A stretch of DNA of 35,077 nt, taken from contig CANSCI010000017.1 in NCBI GenBank assembly GCA_947645355.1, positions 1 to 35,077 of the forward strand, in the 5' to 3' direction. The translations under genes and the position numbers were made by a program. Positions 13,645 through 22,278 of this stretch are shown here, piece after piece. The first letter of the stretch is position 1. Every line of letters begins with the position of its first letter. This stretch comes from an uncultured Dorea sp. (GTDB taxonomy: Bacteria; Bacillota; Clostridia; Lachnospirales; Lachnospiraceae). The notes under the pieces are model-generated. The model had not been told where the DNA came from, did not search any database, and saw nothing but the letters and a program-made list of their open reading frames with translations.

Positions 13645-16248
13645 TTATTGTCTCACTCTTGGAAACGCAATCGTTACCTTAAACAAGTCTCCGTCCAGAT
13701 ACAACTCAAACGTCCCTTTTTGCATCTCTGTCAATGTTTTTGCAATTGACAGCCCCAGGCCGCTTCCCTCGGTACTTCTTGATATGTCGCCCCGGATAAA
13801 CCGTTCCGTCAGCTCATCTGCCGAAATGTTAAGTGGCTGCTCAGAGATATTTTTCAGGCTGAAGACAACTGCTCCTTCGGTTACGGTCAGATCCCCATAG
13901 ATCCGGCTGCCTTCCATAGCATACTTAGCGGCATTATTATAGATATTTTCCAGAACCCGCCATGTTCTCCTCCCGTCGGCACAGATCAAAGCCTCTTCTT
14001 CCGGCAGAGTAAGCACTTCTCTCAGATCCCGGGCTTTGAATTTCTCCTCGAATTCTCCGCTGGTCTGCTGGATCATCTCAACCAGATTGAGGTTCATGAG
14101 TTCCAGCGTAATATTGCCTGAACTGATCTTAGATGCCTCCACCACATCCTCTGTCAAGTTCTTCAACCTCTGTGACTTCGCCTCCAGTATTTCAATATAC
14201 CTCTGAATCCTTGGATCCTCAAAATTCTCCTGCTTAAGAAGCTCTACATAATTGATGATGGAGGTAAGCGGTGTCTTGATGTCATGGGATACATTGGTGA
14301 TCAGATCCGTTTTTAACCGTTCGCTCTTAATGCTCTTCTCCACTGCTGCATCCAGCCCGTCCCCGATAGAGTTCACTGCCTCTGCGATCTCCCTCTGATC
14401 CCCCATCATTCCGTCCGTATAGATCTTGTAATTAATCTCACCGCCTGCAATCCTCTTAATTCCCTGCTTGATCTTCTCTTTCCCCATGGCCTGATATGTG
14501 AGGTAGACAAATGCGGCTCCCTCCACCAAAAGCATGAATATAAAGGATATGCTATAATAATATGACATCCGGAAAAACACAAACCAGTGCAGCAGTACAA
14601 AGGCTCCGAACACTACAATTACCTTCCAGACACAATGCATATTTTCAAACAGACGTTTCGCAAAAATATAGACCGCACGAACAATGCTGTTCTTCCACAA
14701 TGTCTTTGCCTTCACCCTCCTCACAAGACTGAGGAACCCGATCAGGAACATACTGCAGGTATAAGCCGCTGTCAACGCCCCGGCAATAAGATACGGAAGT
14801 GAATTCTGCACATAATCTGCACTATAGCTGTCATATTTGTAGACCTTGTGCAGTGCTATGCCCTCAGCCGAAACACTGACAATGCCGATGACTACTATCA
14901 CAAAAAACCATAGAGATATTATGATACCCGCCGCAAGCTCCGTCTTCCACCTGTCAAACCAGTTCAAGTGCACGTCCTCATCTCTGCTGCTGCGTCCCGC
15001 AGCTGCTGACAGCCAGACCACACACACAAGGAACAATATCCCTGCCAAAAGCCCAAGAATCGCAATTCCCCTCGCACCGGAGCCATACTTTTCAAAGATC
15101 TGATGCTCCGTATAGAAATCATCCTGAATAGGATAGGAAGTGTCCACACTTGCCGCAAATATAAATTCCTCTTCCTCCGGCCCGGACATCCTGATCTCAT
15201 CTCTCCACGAAGAGGCATTCACATTCTTTATATTTGTCTTAAACGCATCCAATCTCGGAGCAACGATCACAAATCTTCCGGCCTCCGACATTGCCTCTAT
15301 ATTTTTCTGCAGATCATTATATTCTGCATATGCCGCCTTATTGCTGTAAATGCGCCCGCCCTTCAGGTCTGCATATATATAAGTATAATTGGTATCTCCC
15401 TCTTCAATCTTATTGTTGATATTTTCATACTCGTTCAGACTCGAACCAATAGAGCGCATCGTACTATTCAGCATATCATTCGCCTCACTGAGGCGTCCGT
15501 TCCAGTCAGGATTCTCATTCACAAGTTCCAACAGGTCCACATATCCTATAGGCTGATATTCATTTGCAGATCCGGGAGCGCAATACCCGTCATAACTCCA
15601 ACAGTCTACATAAGCAACCTTCCCCTCTTTATCCTGAAGACTTTTCAGGGATCCTTTATAAGAGTTCTCATCGTACACCCCATCCTGAAGCAGCATTAAG
15701 ATATCTGACGTACTGAACTCCTCTCCGTCCCCGGCTCCTGTATCCAATATAAACCTGAGTTCTCCGGACTCTATAAGTTTTTGGAAATCCGGATAATCAT
15801 AATACTGATAAGTGCCGTCCGCCCTCCGGCATACGACAATATTATTTTCCTTGTCTATATTCTGGGAGTCATACATTTCCATCTTGTCATACCAGTCAAC
15901 CAAATCTCCCAGACGGTAAGCCAGACCGCTCCCATTAACATTCGTTACTGTTCCGTTTGTACAGTATGCCTCAATATCTACGATTTTCTCCGGATCATAC
16001 TTTCCTTCTGTCTCAAATGTTTCTTTCTGGCTCAATCCCCACACTACCTGGAGACTATAATCCATCAGCTTTCTCGAAAAATCTTTCGTGTCCTCATACT
16101 GATCTGCCCCCCCCTCAAGCAATTCCTCCTGAAACACCGGATATGACATGATCCTGATGCCGCACACAGCCACAATAACAGCCAGGACATGCGCAATAAC
16201 AATCAATGCTGTTTTCGTCAGATTAGATCTAAACCATTTTCGATCCAT
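13645..16248 (-). CDS. large multi-pass sensor histidine kinase (VanS/PhoR-type catalytic core)
   Basis: This 867-residue protein has a first membrane helix at 13-35, a ~355-residue extracytoplasmic domain, then about five helices (394-416, 438-460, 485-508, 541-560, 565-587). A HisKA domain with His655 (SHDIKTPLTSI) follows, with an N-box at about 768-775 (NIYNNAAKYA) and G-box GSGLGLSIA (828-836). The extra helices after the sensor domain are unusual; most such kinases have two. GGGAG precedes ATG 16248. It is encoded 13 nt after the OmpR-type regulator and surely partners it. The signal is not evident; the big external domain suggests an envelope or substrate stimulus. Confidence 0.88.
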   Translation of the reverse strand: MDRKWFRSNLTKTALIVIAHVLAVIVAVCGIRIMSYPVFQEELLEGGADQYEDTKDFSRKLMDYSLQVVWGLSQKETFETEGKYDPEKIVDIEAYCTNGTVTNVNGSGLAYRLGDLVDWYDKMEMYDSQNIDKENNIVVCRRADGTYQYYDYPDFQKLIESGELRFILDTGAGDGEEFSTSDILMLLQDGVYDENSYKGSLKSLQDKEGKVAYVDCWSYDGYCAPGSANEYQPIGYVDLLELVNENPDWNGRLSEANDMLNSTMRSIGSSLNEYENINNKIEEGDTNYTYIYADLKGGRIYSNKAAYAEYNDLQKNIEAMSEAGRFVIVAPRLDAFKTNIKNVNASSWRDEIRMSGPEEEEFIFAASVDTSYPIQDDFYTEHQIFEKYGSGARGIAILGLLAGILFLVCVVWLSAAAGRSSRDEDVHLNWFDRWKTELAAGIIISLWFFVIVVIGIVSVSAEGIALHKVYKYDSYSADYVQNSLPYLIAGALTAAYTCSMFLIGFLSLVRRVKAKTLWKNSIVRAVYIFAKRLFENMHCVWKVIVVFGAFVLLHWFVFFRMSYYYSISFIFMLLVEGAAFVYLTYQAMGKEKIKQGIKRIAGGEINYKIYTDGMMGDQREIAEAVNSIGDGLDAAVEKSIKSERLKTDLITNVSHDIKTPLTSIINYVELLKQENFEDPRIQRYIEILEAKSQRLKNLTEDVVEASKISSGNITLELMNLNLVEMIQQTSGEFEEKFKARDLREVLTLPEEEALICADGRRTWRVLENIYNNAAKYAMEGSRIYGDLTVTEGAVVFSLKNISEQPLNISADELTERFIRGDISRSTEGSGLGLSIAKTLTEMQKGTFELYLDGDLFKVTIAFPRVRQ

Positions 16249-16260
16249 ACATACTCCCTT

Positions 16261-16956
16261 CTAAAGCTTCTCTATCTTATAACCGACGCCCCACACTACC
16301 TTTAAATAACGAGGCTCCTTCGGGTTAATCTCGATCTTCTCCCTGATATGGCGGATATGCACCGCCACCGTATTGTCTACTCCAATGGCGTCTTCATTCC
16401 AGATACTTTCGTATATCTGGTCAATAGAGAATACTTTTCCTTTGTTTTTTACTAATAATAACAAAATATTGTACTCCATCGGCGTCAGCTTTACCGGCTC
16501 ACCGTCGACAGTCACTTCCTTAAGGTCATCATTAATCGTAAGGCCTCCCACCGTATAGACTGCCTCATTTCCACTGTCCGCCGTACTGCCGAGCTGCGTA
16601 TACCTGCGAAGCTGCGATTTCACTCTTGCCACCAGCTCCAGTGGATTGAACGGCTTCGTAACATAATCGTCCGCCCCTATATTCAACCCAAGTATCTTAT
16701 CTGCATCCTCAGACTTTGCAGACAGGATAATAATCGGTATATTGTTCTTTTCCCGAATCTTGAGTGTCGCACGGATGCCGTCAAGCCTCGGCATCATAAT
16801 GTCGATCACAAGAAGGTCTACCTCCTTCTCTTTTAATACCTTAAGAGCTTCCACGCCGTCATAAGCTTTAAGCACCTCGTGCCCCTCCTGGGCCAGATAA
16901 ATATCAATTGCCTCCACGATCTCTTTATCATCATCACATACTAAAATCTTAGCCAT
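16261..16956 (-). CDS. OmpR/PhoB-family response regulator
   Basis: The receiver domain has acidic residues D8-D10, phospho-acceptor D52 (VIDIMMP), a conserved serine in ILSAK and K101 (VTKPF). The C-terminal winged helix (about 135-229) shows the usual LTPMEYNILLLL, VDNTVAVHIRHIREKI and VWGVGYKI blocks. The start at 16956 has AGGAGG 8 nt upstream; the frame reaches 16983 but that start has no ribosome site. Length 231 is standard. It is transcribed ahead of its kinase and diverges from the Spo0A-C gene across a ~215-bp spacer holding a candidate 0A box. Confidence 0.9.
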   Translation of the reverse strand: MAKILVCDDDKEIVEAIDIYLAQEGHEVLKAYDGVEALKVLKEKEVDLLVIDIMMPRLDGIRATLKIREKNNIPIIILSAKSEDADKILGLNIGADDYVTKPFNPLELVARVKSQLRRYTQLGSTADSGNEAVYTVGGLTINDDLKEVTVDGEPVKLTPMEYNILLLLVKNKGKVFSIDQIYESIWNEDAIGVDNTVAVHIRHIREKIEINPKEPRYLKVVWGVGYKIEKL

Positions 16957-17053
16957 TTTCATCACCTCCTCTATACTATACAAGAATATCAGGGAATTTT
17001 TAAGGACAAATACGGAAATTTCTTAAGATATTATGAATTTAAACAATGTCATA

Positions 17054-17064
17054 TTTTGTCGATA
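17054..17064. promoter_or_regulatory. candidate 0A box (Spo0A binding site)
   Basis: TTTTGTCGATA matches the 0A-box core TGTCGAA at six of seven bases within the TTTTGTCRAA context. A weaker reverse site (AAACGACA) lies near 17100, and a TATAAT at 17120-17125 could serve the Spo0A-C gene. It lies between a two-component operon and a gene for a stand-alone Spo0A DNA-binding domain, so either gene could be controlled here. Confidence 0.45.
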
Positions 17065-17172
17065 TCTGACGTTTTCTTCCATAATGTGAAATTTTTTAAA
17101 AAAACGACAGATTATAAGTTATAATATATTTGTTGATATCTGGAATCTTATGGTATGCACAAAGGAGGAAAC

Positions 17173-17508
17173 ATGCGGAATCAGGAAATCGAAAGGCTTA
17201 TTCGGTCTCTGGGCATTGGCGCTACCTATCGGGGCTACCGGTATCTTAATTATGGAGTCGAATTATGTCTGAGTGATGAAGATTACCTCTTATCTGTGAG
17301 CAAATTACTATATCCCCAGATCGCAAAAACATACTCAACAACTAGCAGCAGCGTGGAACGTGATATACGGACAGTTGTAAAAATCTGCTGGGAACGGGGA
17401 AATCGCCCGCTTCTTCAGGATATAGCATTATATCCTCTGATACATAAGCCTACTACCAGTGAATTTCTGGATATCCTGGCCGGCCACATCAACTGCGCGG
17501 GCATATAA
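17173..17508 (+). CDS. stand-alone Spo0A C-terminal DNA-binding domain protein
   Basis: This 111-residue protein is made up almost entirely of the Spo0A effector domain: an IERLIRSLGIGATYRGYRYL start, then SVSKLLYPQIAKTYSTTSSS with the recognition region and VERDIRTVVKICWERGN. There is no receiver domain, so phosphorylation cannot control it. AAAGGAGG lies 5-6 nt before the ATG at 17173. Orphan Spo0A-C proteins occur in several Clostridia and may compete with Spo0A at 0A boxes or control a separate set of genes. The family match is strong; the target is inferred. Confidence 0.82.
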   Translation: MRNQEIERLIRSLGIGATYRGYRYLNYGVELCLSDEDYLLSVSKLLYPQIAKTYSTTSSSVERDIRTVVKICWERGNRPLLQDIALYPLIHKPTTSEFLDILAGHINCAGI

Positions 17509-17536
17509 ACAGACGCCTTCACGTATTATTCCAGGC

Positions 17537-17575
17537 TTCTTAAGCGCTTCTTAAGAATTTTTCTTTTTCTTTTAT
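17537..17575 (+). terminator. intrinsic terminator of the Spo0A-C gene
   Basis: A perfect 8-bp stem TTCTTAAG/CTTAAGAA with loop cgctt (17537-17557) is followed by TTTTTCTTTTTCTTTT. Confidence 0.85.
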
Positions 17576-17663
17576 AGATTAAACATATTTTAGACATATT
17601 TACCTTTTATAATGTATTTCAGATAGTTAAGTAACTCTTACTATCTCCCCCCTCATAAAGTAA

Positions 17664-17760
17664 TACATCGAGGGAACCCCGATGTACACTTTACTCTCAT
17701 TCCTTTAGATAACTATAACAACAACGGAGACCCGCAAGCCGCAAGGTAAGCGGGTTTTCG
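17664..17760 (+). other. two hairpins, possible small RNA or toxin leader
   Basis: Between the Spo0A-C terminator and the Hol_Tox gene lie a TACATCG/CGATGTA hairpin (about 17666-17690) and a terminator-like CCCGC/GCGGG hairpin followed by TTTTC (about 17731-17758). No coding frame is convincing. A TATAAT near 17611 could start a ~140-nt RNA ending here, but its -35 is poor. Confidence 0.35.
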
Positions 17761-17787
17761 CTGTTTATAGAGTTTGTCCGAAACACC

Positions 17788-17809
17788 TCTCGGTCAAATC
17801 TCGGTCAAA
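17788..17809. repeat. tandem TCTCGGTCAAA repeat, left arm-type sites
   Basis: Two perfect 11-bp units are immediately adjacent. The related pair at 18687-18706 (CGGTCAAAT, CGGGTCAAAT) has the same period at the other end of the segment. Confidence 0.7.
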
Positions 17810-17877
17810 TATTTCTAAAGCAATCTGCATTGTTTCATTATTTTTAGATAATTTTCTAGGAAAGGAGGGCTTAACTT

Positions 17878-17970
17878 ATGAGCGATTTTGAACTCCTATC
17901 CATCGTACTAATGATACTTAGTATCGTTATAACGATTCTGATAGCATATATAAATCAATCAAAAAAGTAA
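17878..17970 (+). CDS. putative holin-like type I toxin (Hol_Tox), 30 aa
   Basis: MSDFELLSIVLMILSIVITILIA followed by YINQSKK, written here in two parts, is a short N-terminus, one transmembrane helix and a basic tail, which is the layout of PF16935 holin-like toxins (TxpA/BsrG relatives). AAAGGAGGG lies 8 nt before the ATG. The stop codon is within the terminator hairpin. A strong convergent promoter downstream would make an antisense RNA over the 3' end, as RatA does for TxpA. Toxicity is inferred from the family. Confidence 0.78.
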   Translation: MSDFELLSIVLMILSIVITILIAYINQSKK

Positions 17971-18053
17971 CCGCCCCTGCCCAAGGAATGCGGTTACTTT
18001 CTTTGTAACTAAATAAATTGGGACTAACCAACTATCAGTAGTGCCTTATTTAT
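17960..18053 (-). ncRNA. predicted antisense RNA antitoxin (RatA-like)
   Basis: The minus-strand promoter is close to consensus: TTGACA (18088-18083), 17-bp spacer, TAGAAT (18065-18060). The RNA would start near 18053 and end in the T6 tract after the shared hairpin, about 90 nt. It would overlap the 3' end of the toxin message. The promoter lies in the last codons of the DUF3788 gene. Confidence 0.65.
17967..17997. terminator. bidirectional terminator of Hol_Tox and its antisense RNA
   Basis: Stem GTAACCGC/GCGGTTAC (17967-17974 with 17990-17997). The plus side continues TTTCTTTG and the minus side TTTTTTGATT, so it is a strong stop for the antisense RNA. Confidence 0.8.
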
Positions 18054-18076
18054 GTTTCTATTCTAGCAAAAGACTT

Positions 18077-18562
18077 TTAAATTGTCAAATTTAACATTTT
18101 TAAATTTTCCTGTCCGTGGACAGTTTCTGGACAGTTTTTTCTAAAGAAATTTCTGCGAATCTGAATCAGACGTAAAACATCGTTATACAAATCTCCCTTA
18201 TCCTCCAAGTCAATCATCAACCATTTCTGTCCGCTCCCTTCCTTTGTATGATTAAATATATCAGATAATTCAACCGTACATTCTGGCAGTATTGCCTCAA
18301 CAAACGCTTTTTCTTTTGTACCTATAACAATCATAATTGTAAAATAACATTCCCGTGGATATACAGTACATAGTGTTTTTCCAGCCTTTTTAAATTTTAT
18401 ATTCCAGCCCTTTTCCCAACTACATGAACTGTATTCTATTTTTTCATTACATTTATAAGTGTTCTTGATTTCTGAACAGAATTGCACGAAAACAGGATTT
18501 CTAACATATTCGCTTATCGCCTCAATAGCAGGTGGATTATTCTTATCTTGCAAATCAATCAT
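18077..18562 (-). CDS. DUF3788 family protein
   Basis: This protein of about 161 residues shows the DUF3788 pattern: a start LQDKNNPPAIEAISEYV, a central GWNIKFKKAGKTLCTVYPRE block, a strand FTIMIVIG and a late WLMIDLED, ending in an IRR/KC tail. The family is soluble and of unknown function. The start at 18562 (MIDLQDK) is chosen from the family; GGAGG lies 14 nt upstream, and a TTG at 18583 is the other option. It lies inside the att-flanked segment with the Hol_Tox system. Confidence 0.75.
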   Translation of the reverse strand: MIDLQDKNNPPAIEAISEYVRNPVFVQFCSEIKNTYKCNEKIEYSSCSWEKGWNIKFKKAGKTLCTVYPRECYFTIMIVIGTKEKAFVEAILPECTVELSDIFNHTKEGSGQKWLMIDLEDKGDLYNDVLRLIQIRRNFFRKNCPETVHGQENLKMLNLTI

Positions 18563-18786
18563 ATTGATAATACATTCCTCCAAACATCAATTTATTCAAA
18601 AAGTAACCGCTATCTATAATATACTACCCATTAAGCATATTATAAATATGCAACTTTGTAAACATATAAACATTCCAAACTGTTTCCGGTCAAATTCGGG
18701 TCAAATCCTCATAAAAATATATAACAATTTACAGTTTGACAACTTCCCAAAACATCTGTATTTCGGGTTTCCGCTGTTTATATCCT

Positions 18787-19422
18787 CTACACTCCAAAAT
18801 TATGAATCAGCGCCCCGGTGATCACATCCCCGATCAGCTGATACCCTGCCGCAGAACAATGTACGGCATCCTCCCCCGGAACTGCTCCGTACACCTCCCA
18901 GTTCCTTCGGTTGATCCCCGATGTCCTCCACAGATTTAAGACCGGAAGACTGTTCCTGCGGGCAGCCTCCTCCATAAGATCCGCGATGCCCTGAAGCGTC
19001 CTGCCCGACCCCGGCGGGTATTCCCCGTATCCGTCAACGTCAATATAAGAATATTTCCCGACGCAGTGCGGCGTAACGATCAGGATCCGGCATACAAGGT
19101 TGTGCGCCTCCTCAAGCGTATCATAGATCCTGTCTATGCAATATTGAAGCGCGGCGGCAATATCTGTCTTTTCCCGGTCATTATAGCCGGCATAGAAGAT
19201 GATATAGTCCATATCCCTGAGAAGAGAGGCAGATATAGGCTCTAACATTCCCTCGGCCCCCATTCCTCCATCCACGATCTCGCGCATTTTAAGGCCGCCT
19301 CCACAATGCAGAAAGACATTGCAGCAAAGATTATTTCTCAGCCTCTCTGTCCAGATTCCTGCCTGTGTAAGGCTGTCCCCCATACAGCAGATATTCTTAT
19401 TGGCCCAGTTTGTTGTGAACAT
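18787..19422 (-). CDS. SGNH/GDSL-family hydrolase
   Basis: Block I CMGDSLTQAG near the N-terminus carries the catalytic Ser, block III YAGYND the Asn, and block V DAVHCSAAG the Asp-x-x-His. The 211-residue length is normal for intracellular SGNH esterases or acetyl-hydrolases. The start at 19422 is fixed by AGGAGG 9 nt upstream; it begins right after the stop of the glycosidase gene. It belongs to the carbohydrate operon and probably removes acyl groups from the imported glycan. Confidence 0.85.
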   Translation of the reverse strand: MFTTNWANKNICCMGDSLTQAGIWTERLRNNLCCNVFLHCGGGLKMREIVDGGMGAEGMLEPISASLLRDMDYIIFYAGYNDREKTDIAAALQYCIDRIYDTLEEAHNLVCRILIVTPHCVGKYSYIDVDGYGEYPPGSGRTLQGIADLMEEAARRNSLPVLNLWRTSGINRRNWEVYGAVPGEDAVHCSAAGYQLIGDVITGALIHNFGV

Positions 19423-19423
19423 C

Positions 19424-21427
19424 TTATATTTCCTCCTGTCCGACATACTTTATCTCCGCCATCTGATGGCCTCTAAGCTCTTCCACCCGAAAGACCACAT
19501 ATCCGTCCTCCTCCCGGAACGGTATTTCCTTACATTCCGGCACAAGATGGATCCTTTCTGCGCGCCGGCCTCCTAAGAACACCCGGATTTCCATGTTATA
19601 AAGAGGTATCACGTCTTCGATCGTATAAATGTTCTCCGACTTCTTCTCTGGAATGTAGAATAAAAGATGCAGGATCTTTGTATCGTCATCCTTTTGATTC
19701 AAAATGCACTGTACCTGGGACGAACCCGTATGGGATACAAGCTTGTCCGGGCAAAGGATCTCCATGGCATCCCGGAACATTTCCCGGCACCATCTGGGTG
19801 CGTATTCTCTGTAAATACGGAAAATCGGGTGGGCGCAGTATAGAACATTTCCCTTCTGCACCATCTCTGTACCCTGCACGCCGCCCCTCGCCGGAGCGTG
19901 CAGATGACTGCAGAATCTTTTTCCTTTCCGCTCAAACCAGGGATGTACCTTCTGCATAATAACATCGCTGTCTGCTGCCCCCACATCCGTCCCTCTTCCA
20001 TACATGACAAAGGGCTCCTCCGGAAGATCTTTTCCGATCACTGAACCAGGCAGCACAAATTCTCTGCTGTACTCCGACTCCCGGACATCCTTCACCCCAT
20101 ACAGGCTGCTCCTTTCGCGGATGCACGCGTGATAAGATCCGAACACAGCCCCGCCTCCTGCCACATATTCTTCAAGCTTTCGCTCCAGCTTCTCGGAATA
20201 TGGGATTTCATCCGGCAGGATCAGAACTTTATAGTCGTCAAAGCAATCCTCCGAATCAATGACTGTAAACTGATAGGATAGCTCCTGCAGCATGTGAACG
20301 GCTCCTACTAAGGAGGCAGGAAGTTCCCGGCCGTCCAGAATGGGATTCAAATATTCATGGGGCGTAAGCACTGCTGCCTCAGCCTCCATGACGGCCCCTG
20401 TGCAGAAAGGCTCCTTTGCCTCCACACTCTCGTAGACCTCCCCGATCAGCCGGCAGGTTGCATCAGACAGCCGGCCCCACGGATGAAGCTGATCGCCCAC
20501 TGAACACCCGGCTCCCATAGCAAGCATCTGGAAGCATTCAAACTCCAGCGCTTCTTTATTTTTGAGAGAATGAAAGTCCCCCCATGCAGTATGGAACTTT
20601 CCCGTCATACCGATCATCTTCTTCCCGAAATGCGCGGCATACCTTGCCATCGCCGGAAAATGGTCATACCCCCAGTCCCCGCTGGGCAGAGACTCCAGTT
20701 CCAGATGGCTGTATGTATCAATGGACCGCCGCATCACCGGATCGATCCCCGGGTCATTATAAAAAACAGATATCCCCGGCGCATGTTCCCATATCAGGGC
20801 AGAAATCTCACTGCGGAAACGGTTCAGCGTAAGTTCTGCAAATGAAACCCGATCCATTCTGATATCCGGGTCAAGTCCTTCCTCCTTCATCAGCCGTCTG
20901 CAGTCCTCGCAGCAGCATTCTGTCTGCATAACGATATCCAGAAACAGTCCGTCCAGATTCTCACGCCCTACTACATGAATAATATCTAAAATATGCTTTT
21001 TGAAAAATTCCCGGTATCCGCTGTTGAGACAGATATCATAGCAAAAATGCGCCTCCTGTCCGCCTCCCCGGTTTACCGGATCCCCTTTTACATCCCGGCA
21101 CAGCCATTCTGGTTTTTCACGCAGGACTCTCTCGTCCCACCGCACCGTCGTGTAAACAGGAACGCGGATCCCTCTTTTATGGCAGGCCTCAATCTGCTCA
21201 AGCAAGAGCCGCGGCCTCTTAAGGTGCGGATGCATAAGTTCCGAATTTTCCCTGGACGGATAGTAAAGCCACCCATGGTGGCATCTGGCAAAACACGTGA
21301 CAGAATTGACATGCGCCCTCCGAAGCGCCTCTGCAAATTCCTCCGCATCAAAATCCTTCCCTACCTCCGTAATATACTGACTTGTATGAAAATCCAAATG
21401 TACCTGCCTGCTGCTCAAATCATCCAT
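19424..21427 (-). CDS. GHL6-type glycoside hydrolase with beta-galactosidase trimerisation-like domain
   Basis: The 667-residue protein begins with the GHL6 (PF14871) TIM-barrel signature (VHLDFHTSQYI, VNSVTCFARCHHGWLYYP). It continues with WDERVLREKPEWLCRD and the barrel strand GLFLDIVMQTECCCEDC, where an acid is likely catalytic. Residues ~370-560 (VLILPDEIPYSEKLERKL, GGGAVFGSYHA) match the class I glutamine-amidotransferase-like trimerisation fold of GH42-type enzymes, and a beta-rich C-terminus follows. There is no signal peptide, so it acts in the cytoplasm. GGAGG precedes ATG 21427. It lies between an esterase and an ABC permease; the sugar is not known. Confidence 0.8.
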   Translation of the reverse strand: MDDLSSRQVHLDFHTSQYITEVGKDFDAEEFAEALRRAHVNSVTCFARCHHGWLYYPSRENSELMHPHLKRPRLLLEQIEACHKRGIRVPVYTTVRWDERVLREKPEWLCRDVKGDPVNRGGGQEAHFCYDICLNSGYREFFKKHILDIIHVVGRENLDGLFLDIVMQTECCCEDCRRLMKEEGLDPDIRMDRVSFAELTLNRFRSEISALIWEHAPGISVFYNDPGIDPVMRRSIDTYSHLELESLPSGDWGYDHFPAMARYAAHFGKKMIGMTGKFHTAWGDFHSLKNKEALEFECFQMLAMGAGCSVGDQLHPWGRLSDATCRLIGEVYESVEAKEPFCTGAVMEAEAAVLTPHEYLNPILDGRELPASLVGAVHMLQELSYQFTVIDSEDCFDDYKVLILPDEIPYSEKLERKLEEYVAGGGAVFGSYHACIRERSSLYGVKDVRESEYSREFVLPGSVIGKDLPEEPFVMYGRGTDVGAADSDVIMQKVHPWFERKGKRFCSHLHAPARGGVQGTEMVQKGNVLYCAHPIFRIYREYAPRWCREMFRDAMEILCPDKLVSHTGSSQVQCILNQKDDDTKILHLLFYIPEKKSENIYTIEDVIPLYNMEIRVFLGGRRAERIHLVPECKEIPFREEDGYVVFRVEELRGHQMAEIKYVGQEEI

Positions 21428-21456
21428 TTTCTTTCCTCCATATCCCTTTCATACTT

Positions 21457-22278
21457 CTATTCCTTAACCGCACCGGCGGCAAGTCCGCCTTCCACTTTTT
21501 CCTGGAACAACATATAGACCAGCATCGGCAGCGCCACAACGATGACGATGGCCGCCATCATCAGCCCGTATTCCGTCCCCTTCTCCCCGTTAAAATTCAG
21601 GATCCCCAGGGCAATGGGCTTCAAATCATTATCCTTAATGAAGATCAGCGGAAAAATAACATTGTTCCACGCGTTCAGAAAATTAAAAATAGACACTGTA
21701 GCCACAGCCGGTTTGGTCATAGGCAGCATGACCCACAGCCAGATCTGGAAATAACTGGCCCCGTCCATCAGCGCCGCTTCTTCCAGGGAACGGTTGACCC
21801 CCTTCATAAAATTTGATATGACAAGGATGCTGAACGGAAGCCCGAATGCAGCATACACCAGAATCAGAGCCGGTATACTGTCCGACAGTTCCATTTTCCC
21901 GATCATATAGGAGATGGGTACAAGCACTGTATGCATAGGAACCATCATCCCCAGCAGAAAATAGAGCATTACAAGACGGCTGAGCTTGAACCGGAACCTG
22001 GACAGCACAAATGCGGCCATAGACGACAAAATCCCCAGTACGATCACCGTCACACCGGACTGGACAACACTGTTTACAAAGTACCTGCTCATCCGCGCTC
22101 CCTTCCAGGCCTCTGCATAATTCGACCAGAGGAAATGCTCCGGCAGCGCAAAGGGCGAAGAAAAGATCTCCACCTTGGTCTTTAAGGAGGACATAACGGT
22201 AAAAAGCATAGGCGCCGCAAAAACTACAGCCATGATTATCAGAAACATATAGATCCCGATCCGTCTCTTCTTCATCAT
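21457..22278 (-). CDS. carbohydrate ABC transporter permease, MalG/CUT1 type
   Basis: Six membrane helices are visible, and the EAA loop EEAALMDGASYFQIWLWV-MLPMTKP contacts the ATPase. The 273-residue length is standard for CUT1 MalG-like permeases. It overlaps the malF-like stop as ATGA, with AAGGAGG just upstream; the second ATG at 22275 has the better spacing. Its partner permease is cut to its C-terminal third and no solute-binding protein gene is left, so the importer is probably inactive in this strain. Confidence 0.9.
   Translation of the reverse strand: MMKKRRIGIYMFLIIMAVVFAAPMLFTVMSSLKTKVEIFSSPFALPEHFLWSNYAEAWKGARMSRYFVNSVVQSGVTVIVLGILSSMAAFVLSRFRFKLSRLVMLYFLLGMMVPMHTVLVPISYMIGKMELSDSIPALILVYAAFGLPFSILVISNFMKGVNRSLEEAALMDGASYFQIWLWVMLPMTKPAVATVSIFNFLNAWNNVIFPLIFIKDNDLKPIALGILNFNGEKGTEYGLMMAAIVIVVALPMLVYMLFQEKVEGGLAAGAVKE

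Larger units (their letters stand above)
17751..18782. mobile_element. ~1 kb att-flanked element remnant carrying Hol_Tox and DUF3788 genes
   Basis: Direct repeats CGGGTTTTCGCTGTTTATA (17751-17769) and CGGGTTTCCGCTGTTTATA (18764-18782), 18 of 19 identical, bound the segment. Inside each end is a tandem pair of GGTCAAAT with the same 11-bp spacing (17792 and 17803; 18688 and 18699). This pattern of core repeats plus internal paired arm-type sites is what tyrosine integrases leave at both ends of an integrated element. No integrase gene remains inside. Confidence 0.5.

Noticed and set aside
16970-17000. Sigma-A promoter TTAAAA-17-TATAGT just ahead of the OmpR-type regulator
   Set aside because: The -10 box would abut the ribosome site, leaving no room for a normal transcript start.
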